From contig JAEUBA010000061.1 of NCBI GenBank assembly GCA_018257865.1, positions 1-64,000 of the forward strand: a DNA stretch of 64,000 nucleotides, read 5' to 3'. Positions 44,765 through 54,665 of this stretch are shown here, piece by piece. Each line of letters opens with the position of its first letter. Within the stretch, counting starts at the first letter, position 1. Below the pieces are notes generated by a model. That model ran no database searches. It had not been told where the DNA came from and saw nothing but the letters and a program-made list of their open reading frames with translations. Both the position numbers and the translations under genes were made by a program. The stretch is from Stereocaulon alpinum. Taxonomy: Eukaryota > Ascomycota > Lecanoromycetes > Lecanorales > Stereocaulaceae.

Positions 44765-46163
44765 ATGTATCTCTCAAGCACTCTCATCCTGGGCCTTCAA
44801 CTATGGTCGGTAGCTGCCCTAGCCAAGCCCATCGTTCAGTATATTCGGAGCATCCGTCGTTAGTGGCACAACATTGATTACCACCAGACATATTCCAGCC
44901 GATATCGAGGTTTCACCGCGTCTTGATAAGCAGGCTCCGATACGTTCAAGCCCTGGTTTGATGCCGGTGACGCTCAAAATGTCAAGAATTTATATCTCAA
45001 GATGTTCGACAACTCTGGTATTGGACGGCCCACAACCTTGATGACGAAGTGGACTTGCGAACAAGCTGATATCATGGGCCCCAGTACCCCGGGTAAGAAT
45101 GCGTACAGTGTATATTATAAAGGGCAATTCCACATTTGTCCCGCGGGTCTAGCCCAACCTTCTGTCGCTGGCATGAAACGTACCGATATTGATGGGTACG
45201 CATCGAGAAAGGTGAGGAGTGTGGCATTCACAATGGTGCATGGATCTGGGTAAGCTTTGCTGGCCCTCATCTTCTATAGACACTCTCACTTACGTCTATG
45301 AAAAAGCCATTGGGATCAAGTCGGCGATGCTGCGTAAGTTCCCCAATGGTTTTACCGCAGAGATCTTTTCCACTGAATGCAACCCGCTATAGTCTTGGCA
45401 AACACATTGGCGATTCCGCAAACGGGGCTTCGGATTGTTTCAACCTCTCCCCCAGCGACAAACTCTTAAACGCGCAAAAGTACGCCTTCCTTGCCGCAGT
45501 TCGTCCTCTCCATGTCATCCTAAATATCTCTCTTCCACATTACTGATTAATCATACACCATAGGAAGCCTGTTACAAGAAGAAGGATTGTACTTTCACCG
45601 ACCCACCTCCTGGCACCAGCGCCGACGATACAACCAACGACGATCTCTCCATTCCACCCACAGCTTACACCAGCGGCTGGTGCGGCATCCATGTCACGCA
45701 GTACCGGAAGAACGAGCCAGGCGACTCACCGACGTCAAACAATCCAGTATTCGACGCCAACAAAGTTCTGTTGAACGAACTCCCTGAGTCTACGACAGGG
45801 GATTGTGGCACCTTTGTTGCTCTAAATGGACAGGCACAGGCGGTAAGTCAATCCTCTGCCCGTCGCTGTCGCCTGCTCTCTGTACCTCCAGATTTCTTTC
45901 TTTCACTTGGTTATTTTGTGCAGAAGATGTTTTCGAATGATGCTGATATACCATGTGGGCAAATCGATGCTGATATAGCATGTGGGTAGATCGATACTGC
46001 TCTCCCAGGACTCCTGTACGTCACAGCTGGGGCGGTGGATAGTGATCCCGTCAACTTCAATGATCAGGACCAGACTTGGGGAAGCAATGATCAGCCTCAC
46101 CATGCCAATTTTGGGGCATATGACCGTGGGAAGAGGGAGGATGATACTGGCTTCAGCTGCTAG
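44765..46163 (+). CDS. Secreted aspzincin-like (M35-type) protein, degenerate
   Basis: The ATG at 44765 encodes a signal-peptide-like start (MYLSSTLILGLQLWSVAALA). Downstream exons: about 44939-45249, 45307-45333 (a 27-nt microexon), 45393-45498, 45564-45842, 45990-46163. They agree in phase with introns of 57, 59, 65 and 147 nt. The joined protein contains AFTMVHGSGHWDQVGDAA, then GDSANGASDC and NAQKYAFLAA. This layout resembles the zinc region of deuterolysin/aspzincin-like fungal metallopeptidases (HExxH then an NAxxYxxxA helix). Here the HExxH reads HGSGH, so the catalytic Glu is missing. Cysteines are paired through the C-terminal half. The junction between signal exon and body (44839-44938) cannot be spliced in phase with visible signals. 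One stretch (44844-44930) is open only in another frame, hinting at frameshifts. It may be a pseudogene or a non-catalytic secreted protein. Confidence 0.55.
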
Positions 46164-47663
46164 GAACGTTGTGAGACGCATTCTTACTGACTGTCGGGGG
46201 TTCGATGAGAGATTGGGGGTCTCGTTAATTTGCATTTGATGGAGTAGTCGTAAGTCCTTTTCAGGTGCTTGACGGATCAGCGTTGATGGATCATTGTGTT
46301 CTTCTACATATATCACCATCCTCGGAGTTTACAACATACCGGTTCTGTCCTGGTTGTACAAGTTCTTCAAGATTTATCATTTCTGTTGCGTACCCTCACA
46401 CTTGTTTGCCTGAAGCTAATGTTGATGGTATGCCCATGCATGATGGAGAGGTTTCGGAGGCTAGTCCTATCACGACTCCAGTCTTGCATCGACCCACGTC
46501 CTGCAACAAATAATTGAGCCTTGCATAAGTTCTTCTGGGAACTCCGCAGGAAACCTCTCTTGGGACAGACACACATGCACTCCTGACGAACTTGGCGTAT
46601 TAACTATAGCGACAGCGACTAGCTGATGCAGCAAGCTTGCCGAGATCTAAGTTGATAAAGAAGGACTTTGACCATAGCAAAGGCTTTGCAATAGCTTACG
46701 ACATTATGCCTCCCAAGAAATCCATTTGATCGGGGCCTCTGTCATGCGAATCCTGCGGATCTGAAATTTATATGCTCGCAGGCTTAACACCTTCTTCGTC
46801 CGAAGTAGACATGGAATCCGCACAGTGGCTGCAGTCCGCGCGCTGGAAGAGCAAGGTCCAGGGCTGTCTCTAGGGGCTCTCGGGCACCAGCCCTACAAGC
46901 GGTCGGTTGAGCGTATTGGCCAGCTGAGCGGGGTATCCTTCTATCCTGTTTGATCATAGTATTTATCATAGACTCTATTTTCTGATAGAGAATAAATGTA
47001 TCAGACAACGTTTATCGCTACTATTGAGGAAGAAGGTCAGGATGAGACATCTTCTCACTGGTAAAGTAACCTTGAAAGTTACTAGTCTAGTTTTAATGGG
47101 GCCTACCTTACCTTACCTTAGTGTTTCGGGTCAATCGAGCAGGGCCTAGAGAGGCCAGCAGGGGTCCAATCTATTGGATACGGTTAGACTATTGGCGACG
47201 GCTAATATTGGCAGCGGCAGCCAACGGTCGAATCTGTTGGCTTCCGTCAGCAGGAAAGTTTCCCTTATCGAAAATGCACAATGCACCTCTGAGCTTGCAC
47301 TCTCCACCGGGTCACATCATACCCATCACTCTCGTTTTTGTTCCTATTCAGCCTCCGACGCGGAGCTCCTTTAACTGAGGGCATCTCACTCTTTCTGGCC
47401 TTTCCTTTCTTCTGCGCTTTCATACGGTTGTCAACATTCGTGCCCCAACTAGACCTGTCATATTGGCTATGCTACCCTATCGTTGACCGAAAACCTTGTC
47501 CCTCCGCTTGACGTCTCACGCTATGCAATTAGCATGACCTCGACTACAGGACGCGCTCTTTCTCCACTGGCGGCCTGCGAGGTGCGAGGTACTGTGGAAC
47601 CCTACAACAATAGTCGAGCCTTACGAACCTAAGCAATCACGTTGCTTAGTGGAATGATTCTGT
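46164..47663. other. Intergenic, no gene seen
   Basis: About 1.5 kb. It contains a short direct repeat cctaccttaccttaccttag (47101-47120) and small frames on both strands without recognisable domains. The last ~250 bp are a pyrimidine-rich leader of the DUF1765 gene. Confidence 0.4.
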
Positions 47664-50600
47664 ATGGGAAGAATGTCCAATGGTCCGACCATACATGACG
47701 CGGCCTTCACTGCTAGGCCCACCAAGCCTGGGGCAGGAAAGGCTGATTCCTCTTCCATGATACCTCGTGCCGCCAGCTATGCCCAACTTCCCAGAGATAC
47801 GCCTTCGAAAACCTTACCACAAAGAACTAGTTCTCTAAGCCGCAGCTTTTCGGAGAATGTGCTGGCAAATATGCCAGGAAAAATTACTCGGCGAAATACT
47901 ACAGAGCAAGCGTCAGAAGGCAATCTGAAGGCACGCAGGTCATTGAGGAGACTGAGTTCATTGAAACACCAATCCACTCAGCGAGACTCCGAGCCTCAGT
48001 TCACTATATCAGAATTTACTATTGGCGCAGATGACACTCCAGAGGACCCCATATATGAGTCGAAACCACGCAAGCACGTGCTTGCGACAGATCGCGAGCG
48101 TAAAGCACGTTCGGTCTCAGGGTCAATCTCAAATTTTGCTCGAAAGTCCTGGATATCAGCTTCGCGCTCACCATCACCATCACCAAGCAAGAGGAGACCT
48201 CCCCAAGAAAAGGACGCGGCGGGAGGCATAGAAAATAGCTATCCAAAAGAAGCAATAATCCATGATACTTCAAATGGTCACGCGAATGGCCATTCCAAGG
48301 TTCCCTCTCGAAGGAACAGTCTATTACGGAGAGGATCGAGGCGACCGCTCAGCTCTATACTCAGCAAAACATCCAGTCTGGATACTCCTTCAGTGCCCCC
48401 CATTCCGACTTCTGTTTCAACAGACAAGCTGCCATCTTTCAATTGCAACTCCTCTGACCAAAGCAATCCTCCAGTTCCGAGTGTTAAGTCCTTTGAACGG
48501 ATGCAAAGTCTAGGAGCAGAATCACCAAGAAAGAAAGATCAACTATGGAGTGCATTCCGTGGTCTCGATGGAGAACATCAAAAGTTCCAATCTCGGCCAA
48601 GCACCTTGAAAACTGCCGTCGTCCGTTCTGCGCTCTTGCCATTCCTAAGAACCTACGCTGATCACCCTTCCACCTCTTCTTTAAGACCCGAAGATCTAGA
48701 TCGAAGAACAGTGATACTCAATAAATGGTGGACAAGTCTATTGGAGCTGCTCAACGGCAGACACGGCGAATCAGTATCTGGCAACGACCGACCCGCAATC
48801 CTGGAAGCTGTTACAGCCCTCATGGTCAGGCCAGAATGGACATTACCTGCCATGATCATCGTACCACATGCAGGGAGAACTCCACGGGCTTCTCTAAGGT
48901 CCCGCTCGACAACATCTTTGCGATCGACTATGACCATGTCCTCAGACTTCCTGGCAGACTCAGTATATCACAATGTACGGAATACATTTACGCAAAATTT
49001 GTTAGCACAAATGGCATATGTAGTTGACAGGATGTCGACTCGGAACGTTCCTGCGTCTGTCGTTACCTTCTGTGGGAGAGCCATAGCATATGCTTTCTTT
49101 TACTGTGAGGGTGTCGCAGAGATACTAGTACGGCTTTGGGCGACCCCTTTGGAAACTATGCGTCGTGTTTTGGTGGGGAGCGGCCTTCGAAAAGAAGCCA
49201 AAGTGGATTCCGTTATCTCGGACAGAATGTCTGCTACGTTCCCACCATGTCTGCAATCACTCAAATTCATTGCCTTACGACCAATGATGAGCTATTTAAG
49301 GACTCGACCTCATGTGCCTATCGCTACTGCGTATATTCCATGGCATGGGCCGTGGGTTCGAAGATGGGCAGGGCGAGACACTGATCTTTTCTTCATTTTT
49401 ACGAAATTCTATACAGATCTAGTCTGCCGCTTCCTTCCGGACGAAGCATCAGCGGAAGAGACAATGGCCACGCCTGGATGGATATTGGTACAGGCTCAGA
49501 TGCTTACAGTTTTGGATACTACTTTACAGCAATCGAACAACTCACCGCCTGTTGAGCCCGTCAAGGCGCCTCCATCAATCACATTTGACGATATGCTTGG
49601 AGAAGCAGACGCAACAGCTACTATGTTGCCACTTCCGGCCAATGGAGCCGTCAGAGCAATGGCCGAAAATCGGATCATTATGCTATTGAGAGACTGTCTA
49701 TCTGGCTCCGCAATCATGGTTGCTAGAGCTCAGTCGCTTTTCGCTCAGTCGTTCTGCAGCCTTCTTAAAGCTGCTACGCAGAAAACCTCGGTCTTCGACC
49801 ACAATGCATGCTTTACCCTTTGCGACTTCCTTGAGGAGGCCATTCCCATTCTGACTCGCTACTGTCTATCATCAGGAACGCCGGTTATGGACTGGGCGTT
49901 TTGGCTCGAGGTGTGCAAGAATATGCTACAAAGTCGGAATACAATGACAGAAGTTCGGCTTTGCTCTTTCCTCTACAGCATGTGGGGAACAATAGCCTCC
50001 GACGAGGACAGAAAGCGCGAGATTTGCCTTGAGTGGCTATTGAACCCGGACACTTTCCAAATTCAATTTTGTCACTGGTGTCCAATGGTACGGGCATTCT
50101 TTATGCGACTAATCGTGTGGAGAGTTGCAAGGCTAGATGGCAGCAGTTCAGAGTTGGATAGAGCAATACTGAAGGCCCTCACCGAGCGCTTGCACGAGAC
50201 GTGGAGACATCTACTGTACCTTAGAGAGCACGCCGAGACGCATTCCTTGGCGGCTCCATCTACCGCACCGTGCAGTCCAGCGCCTGCACGTCGACTCTAT
50301 ATTATCAGAGACGATATCCAGCCAGCTCCTAGCGGCATGTTCCTCTCCTTCGATGGTATCCTCTCTACTGCTACGACTTCCAAGAATAACCCGTATGAAA
50401 GGCACAGCTCTCGAGATCCGTTTGCTCCGAGAAGCGACAACAAACGGTCAAATGGCGTAACGGACCCAAATCAGTGGCCTGATGGTAGCAAGAAGCGGTG
50501 GAGTCTGTTCAAGAGCATCATACCAACATCGACCTCTCCCAAGCCGGCTGTTGTAAGTCAACAAACAAGACCAAACGGCACTGCACCAGGTCCGTCACCT

Positions 50601-51026
50601 GGAATAGACAGCCCCTTGGAGAAGTCCAAAGCAGAACAGATCCAAGCTCGCCTAGGGCCACCCAAGACCCCAGAATCCTCACTCGCTTTCCAGATACTCT
50701 CCTTCAAGTTTTCCCTCGAATGGACCGATCCGGCGAACAACCCTGCGGGCCGTGAGCGCCGCCTCAACCCTCCCAAACTCCCACTACCTTCCCAGCTACT
50801 CCTAGATAGGGATCCCTTCCCCCCTTCCCACCAGGAAAACACACCCTTGAAACCCGAAGGCGCAGCAGTAGGACCTAGCAAATATACTGGCCGAGCCCTT
50901 GCTGAATGGAGCCTCCTCATCAACGAGTGCCAAAACTTCTTTGAAAGACGCAGAGCCGAGGGGGTTCCTACGCATCAGATGGTCGAGACACCAACACTTG
51001 GGGTTGAGCATTTTCGCAAGATTTAG
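47664..51026 (+). CDS. DUF1765 (UPF0592-type) protein
   Basis: An intronless 1120-residue frame. Residues 1-310 are Ser/Arg-rich and likely disordered, with phosphorylation-type runs (SRSPSPSPSKRR). The conserved part (about 320-870) includes RTYADHPSTSSLRPEDLDRR, LNKWWTSLLELLNGR, FYCEGVAEILVRLW, FALRPMMSYL-type helices, WAFWLEVCKNMLQSRN, VRLCSFLYSMW and IQFCHWCPMVRAFFMRLIVWR. The last is the signature of the fungal DUF1765 family (UPF0592 proteins), of unknown biochemical role. The C-terminus (about 900-1120) is again flexible and ends in a helical EWSLLINECQNFFERRR segment. Helices are amphipathic, not clear membrane spans. The start at 47664 is followed by a second in-frame ATG three codons later. 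Confidence 0.85.
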   Translation: MGRMSNGPTIHDAAFTARPTKPGAGKADSSSMIPRAASYAQLPRDTPSKTLPQRTSSLSRSFSENVLANMPGKITRRNTTEQASEGNLKARRSLRRLSSLKHQSTQRDSEPQFTISEFTIGADDTPEDPIYESKPRKHVLATDRERKARSVSGSISNFARKSWISASRSPSPSPSKRRPPQEKDAAGGIENSYPKEAIIHDTSNGHANGHSKVPSRRNSLLRRGSRRPLSSILSKTSSLDTPSVPPIPTSVSTDKLPSFNCNSSDQSNPPVPSVKSFERMQSLGAESPRKKDQLWSAFRGLDGEHQKFQSRPSTLKTAVVRSALLPFLRTYADHPSTSSLRPEDLDRRTVILNKWWTSLLELLNGRHGESVSGNDRPAILEAVTALMVRPEWTLPAMIIVPHAGRTPRASLRSRSTTSLRSTMTMSSDFLADSVYHNVRNTFTQNLLAQMAYVVDRMSTRNVPASVVTFCGRAIAYAFFYCEGVAEILVRLWATPLETMRRVLVGSGLRKEAKVDSVISDRMSATFPPCLQSLKFIALRPMMSYLRTRPHVPIATAYIPWHGPWVRRWAGRDTDLFFIFTKFYTDLVCRFLPDEASAEETMATPGWILVQAQMLTVLDTTLQQSNNSPPVEPVKAPPSITFDDMLGEADATATMLPLPANGAVRAMAENRIIMLLRDCLSGSAIMVARAQSLFAQSFCSLLKAATQKTSVFDHNACFTLCDFLEEAIPILTRYCLSSGTPVMDWAFWLEVCKNMLQSRNTMTEVRLCSFLYSMWGTIASDEDRKREICLEWLLNPDTFQIQFCHWCPMVRAFFMRLIVWRVARLDGSSSELDRAILKALTERLHETWRHLLYLREHAETHSLAAPSTAPCSPAPARRLYIIRDDIQPAPSGMFLSFDGILSTATTSKNNPYERHSSRDPFAPRSDNKRSNGVTDPNQWPDGSKKRWSLFKSIIPTSTSPKPAVVSQQTRPNGTAPGPSPGIDSPLEKSKAEQIQARLGPPKTPESSLAFQILSFKFSLEWTDPANNPAGRERRLNPPKLPLPSQLLLDRDPFPPSHQENTPLKPEGAAVGPSKYTGRALAEWSLLINECQNFFERRRAEGVPTHQMVETPTLGVEHFRKI

Positions 51027-51819
51027 CATTCATGAAGATATACGTGCGTCTTTTGGGACTACATTCGGTGGATTGTACAATAATAGGGTTGGAAAAGCGG
51101 AGTACACGAATAGGTATCTTGAATACGGTCTTGCATTTCAACCATCGTCACCAGTAGCTGGCGGGCATCAGAATGGCGTTTGGGACGCATGTTTCAGACG
51201 TGGTGATGTAGTGATGTGAATGTTAATTATACGGTCTTTAGTGCATAATGTGACTCTATATAGACACGTAGCGCATGAGTGGCTCGCTTTATACATGTGA
51301 TGGATTTGGACGATATGTTACTTGGACCCTACTTCATTATGTACGTGAAAACACTTCTTTCGGTTTATAACAAGTGTCATGTGTCCGACTTATTCCAACC
51401 CGTTATCCGTAGTCGAAGCAAATAATCACACAAAATCACCCCAGTCTGTTCTGGTCAATCGAATGGAAAGTTCATATATGAACAGGCTCTTGCCTTTCTT
51501 TATGCTTATATTCTATCTATCTTATTCGATGGATATCGCAAACTAACAATTCTCAGTTCCCATTGCCCAATTACCACGAACGCATACACTTGTATCTAAA
51601 GGTACAGTGTCAAACACACACACACACACACACACGCCTATACACGAGATCCCTCATCTCCCAGGAAAATCTAAATTAAAGCGCCAACCGGCCAAAATGC
51701 GGTCAAAATGCTATTTTTTGCGATTGGTTAAAGAGAGACGTGAATGTAGTTTTCTTCATTCCTTCCTTCCCCATTTTCTACACTTTTGTATTTCTTACTC
51801 TTCACGGTCATTGAGATGC
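51027..51819. other. Intergenic, with a CA microsatellite
   Basis: It lies between the convergent DUF1765 and CFEM genes. An (AC)n run of about 23 bp occurs at 51613-51635. AT-rich words around 51480-51540 may belong to 3' ends. No gene is supported. Confidence 0.5.
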
Positions 51820-54665
51820 TCATGCAAAGACAAACAAGCCAAGAGCAGCAAAGACGACTGAGACAGCGATGCTTGATGAGCCAGTACGAGCAGCGGCGCC
51901 CTTGAATGGTACAACGGTGCTGGTTGGGGCTGAGACAGGGCCCGAGGAAGAAGCACCAGCGACTCCAGGAACGGGTGCAGCGGGTGCTGGCCCAGATGGA
52001 GGACTGGTAGCGGCAGCTTGGGCTGGAGCTGGGGTGCCAGCCACGAGGCCAACGCTTGCGGAGGCGCCGGTGCTGAAAGCGACTTGTGGCAAGGTGACTT
52101 GTGTCTGGAGCAGCTGGGTCGTTGTGCAGCCTGAGGGCATGCCAGAGGTCTGGACCTGGACTTGGCCGTCGGAGATCTGGTTGGCGGTAGCGACTGGGCA
52201 GGGCACCGTGACGGTTGTGGAGATGGAGATGGTGGTTGGTGGGAGCTGGGGTGCTGGGGCTGGGGTTCCAGCTACGGGAGCCGGGGCCGCGGTCGTGACT
52301 GCGGCGGCTGGAGGAGCAGCGGCAGCAGCAGGAGACGTTGGTGCTGGGGAACCAGCCGGGGTAGGTGCGCTAGCCTCTGGTGGAGGTGGAGCAGGTGCTT
52401 GCGCAGCGGGGGTGGGGACGAGAGTGATGGTAGTGGGAACTGCAGTGATGATGGCTGGATTGGCTGGGACGTGTTGCGCACAGATACCGGCGTAGTAGGA
52501 CATTGCAGATTGCTGTTGAGCTTGCTCAGCCTCCCAGGCGCTGATACACTCGTAGACGTTCTGGGTGAAGGTGTCGTCCTTGCAAAAGCAATTGTAGTCC
52601 GAGTTGTCCTTGCATTTGGTGACGGAGACCCAAGTCTTGAGACATTGGGGAAGGACAGATGGTGGAGCTGGGGTGGCGGCTGGGGGTGGAGCTGGAGCTG
52701 AAGAAGGGACTTGGGACGCTGGTGGTGCTGGTGGAGCGGATGCTGTTTCCCCTGGAGGTGGAGCTGGGGCTGAAGAACTAACTCCCGGCCCTGGTGGTGC
52801 TGGTGGAGCGGACGTTGTTGCCACTGGTGGTGGGGCAGGGATGTTGGTTGCAGGGGGTGCAATGCACTTGGTGCAGATGGTCGATGTTTTAGTGCTGATG
52901 ATGGTCGAGACTATTGTTGTGACCTGTTTAGTGGGAGTTCCGTTAGGGGGTGTGATAGTATTTGTCACTGGGCAAGTGGTCAAGGTAGTGTAGGCACTGC
53001 AAACCATGTTAGTTAAAGATGGGTGTCTTGGAATTCCCAAAACTTACATTTCGGTTGTGACAACCTCCTGAGTAGTGCCAGGGACAGCTGGTGGAGGTGG
53101 CGGCGCGCTAGTGGTGGCGACCTGTGACCCGCTGGATGGTGAAGTCGCAGGAGCAGGTGGAGGCGCTGGCGGAGCAGACGCAGAGTTCGCTGGTGGAGGC
53201 GCCGGCGGGGCAGACGCAGAGCTCGCTGGTGGAGGTGGCGGCGCGCTAGTGGTGGCGACCTGTGACCCGCTGGATGGTGAAGTCGCAGGAGCAGGTGGAG
53301 GCGCTGGCGGAGCAGACGCAGAGTTCGCTGGTGGAGGCGCTGGCGGGGCAGACGCAGAGCTCGCTGGTGGAGGCGCTGGCGGAGCAGACGCAGAGCTCGC
53401 TGGTGGAGGCGCTGGCGGAGCAGATGCGGGGGAAGACGCGGGAATAGCGGGTGTGTTTGTTGGGGTCTGCGGAGGTGCCACGCACTTGGTGCAGACTGTA
53501 ATGGTGCTGGTTAGAACTTTTGTGGAGAGCACAGTGGCAACGTGGACCGAAGTGGTTCCTGCTTGGGTGAGTGTGCTGGTTACCGGGCAGCTCGTGACGG
53601 TAGTGTAGACGATCTCGCTAGTGACTTCGCTCACTGTGGACTGTGGAAGAGTAGGGACGCTGGTAGTCACGACCTGGGACTGGCTGGATGGTGAAGTCGC
53701 AGGGGGAGATGGTGGAGGTGTACCAGGGGGAGCAGTTGAGTTGCCTGGCACGCTGACTGGGGGAAAGCCTGGAGATGACACCGAGGGCCTTTGGCGAGGA
53801 TGAGAGACTGGTGCGGTGCTTTGCAACTGAGATGGTTGGGACGCAGGGGGGCCGCTTGGCGGGCTTGATGGTCCCGGTGCAGGGCTTGATGGTCCCGGTG
53901 CAGGGCTCGATGGTCCCGGTGCAGGGCTTGATGGTCCCGGTGCAGGAGTCGACTGTTGCTGAGGAGGGGAAGAAGAGGATTGTTGCTGTCCGGGTTGACA
54001 GTTAAAGTTAATTTGGTGAATACCAATGTTGCAAGAGTTTTGCTGAGAATTGGGAGGAAGCTGCAACTTCACAGAAGTTGAGCCACCACATTGAGTATTC
54101 GTAATGCTGTTGACACTGCTCTTAGAGCATTTCTTGATGTACGAGCAAGTCTGGCTGGAGCCTTCATAGCTGTGGAGGAATTGGACCTCGACATCAACGT
54201 CGACAGAGACCTGGATGTTCGAAATTGATGCCTTTTTCTGGGGGATATTACTGCTGCAAGACAGTTGTGGTCCGTTTCCTTTGGAGGCTTGGCCTTGAAC
54301 GGCTTTCTTGGAACTTCCCCCAGAAGACCCCCAGCGAGGGAAGAGGTCACGCTTGGTCTTGCCACCGAAAGAGCCGTAGCTCAGGCCTTGGAAAGACATG
54401 CCACCATAGCCTGAGCAGCTGCCCTCGGGAAGGTTGGCGGTGGTGAAATCGTAACCAGACTTCTGCTCGTTGTTGCACACATTGGGTGCGTTGGAGCAAG
54501 ATGGCAGAGACTCGGCCTCGCCCCAGCTTTGACCGTAACCCTTTCCCTGTTGATATTGTCTTAGCATATGTTGACGTGAGCCTTGTGGACCAGAGTACTT
54601 ACCCAAGCTGCAGCCTGCTGAACAGCCGCGAGGGCGAGGATAGCTGAAACTGCCGCAGTCCGCAT
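51820..54665 (-). CDS. Secreted CFEM-type, Pro/Ala/Ser-repeat, GPI-anchor protein
   Basis: The minus-strand join 54665-54603, 54546-53048, 52996-51820 gives 912 residues. Exon 1 encodes the whole signal peptide (MRTAAVSAILALAAVQQAAA). Introns of 56 and 51 nt close in phase (AAAW|GKGYG and TTE|IAYTT). An N-terminal Cys-containing globular part (about 25-190) precedes long PAPGPS and SAPPAPPPA repeats. Two related VYTTVTSCPVTSTLT...CTKCVAPP modules follow, at about residues 350-420 and 520-570. A CFEM-like domain (Cys 639, 649, 657, 659, 671, 693; six of the usual eight Cys, with the D-YNCFC core) comes before another repeat region. It ends in a hydrophobic tail (SSSIAVSVVFAALGLFVFA), as for a GPI anchor. 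CFEM domains in fungal wall proteins bind haem or act in host contact. The function here is inferred only. It is probably a cell-wall or surface protein. Confidence 0.88.
53087..53362 (-). repeat. 138-bp in-frame tandem duplication in the CFEM gene
   Basis: The segment starting gctggtggaggtggcggcgc at 53087 recurs almost unchanged at 53225, an exact 138-bp (46-codon) offset. It encodes the block from VATTSAPPPPPA to SAPPAPPPAPATSPSSGSQ. Further 45-bp-like subunits (ASSASAPPAPPP) continue to about 53430. Near-identity at third positions shows recent duplication. Confidence 0.85.
53868..53948 (-). repeat. 21-bp minisatellite encoding SPAPGPS units
   Basis: Four near-identical 21-bp units (core gatggtcccggtgcagggct) lie head to tail, adding four seven-residue SPAPGPS units to the linker of the CFEM protein. 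Unit differences are at single bases. Confidence 0.85.

Noticed and set aside
47101..47120. Telomere-like ccttacctta repeat
   Set aside because: The unit is CCTTA, not the fungal TTAGGG complement CCCTAA, and only three copies occur within unique sequence.
51613..51635. Possible CRISPR-like or regulatory repeat
   Set aside because: It is only a CA dinucleotide microsatellite. No spaced direct repeats of CRISPR type exist anywhere in the window, which is eukaryotic.
51869..53608. Long plus-strand frames rich in Gly/Ala/Val opposite the CFEM gene
   Set aside because: They are the antisense of Pro/Ala/Ser repeat codons. The minus strand has signal peptide, clean introns, CFEM cysteines and a GPI tail, so the plus frames are shadows.
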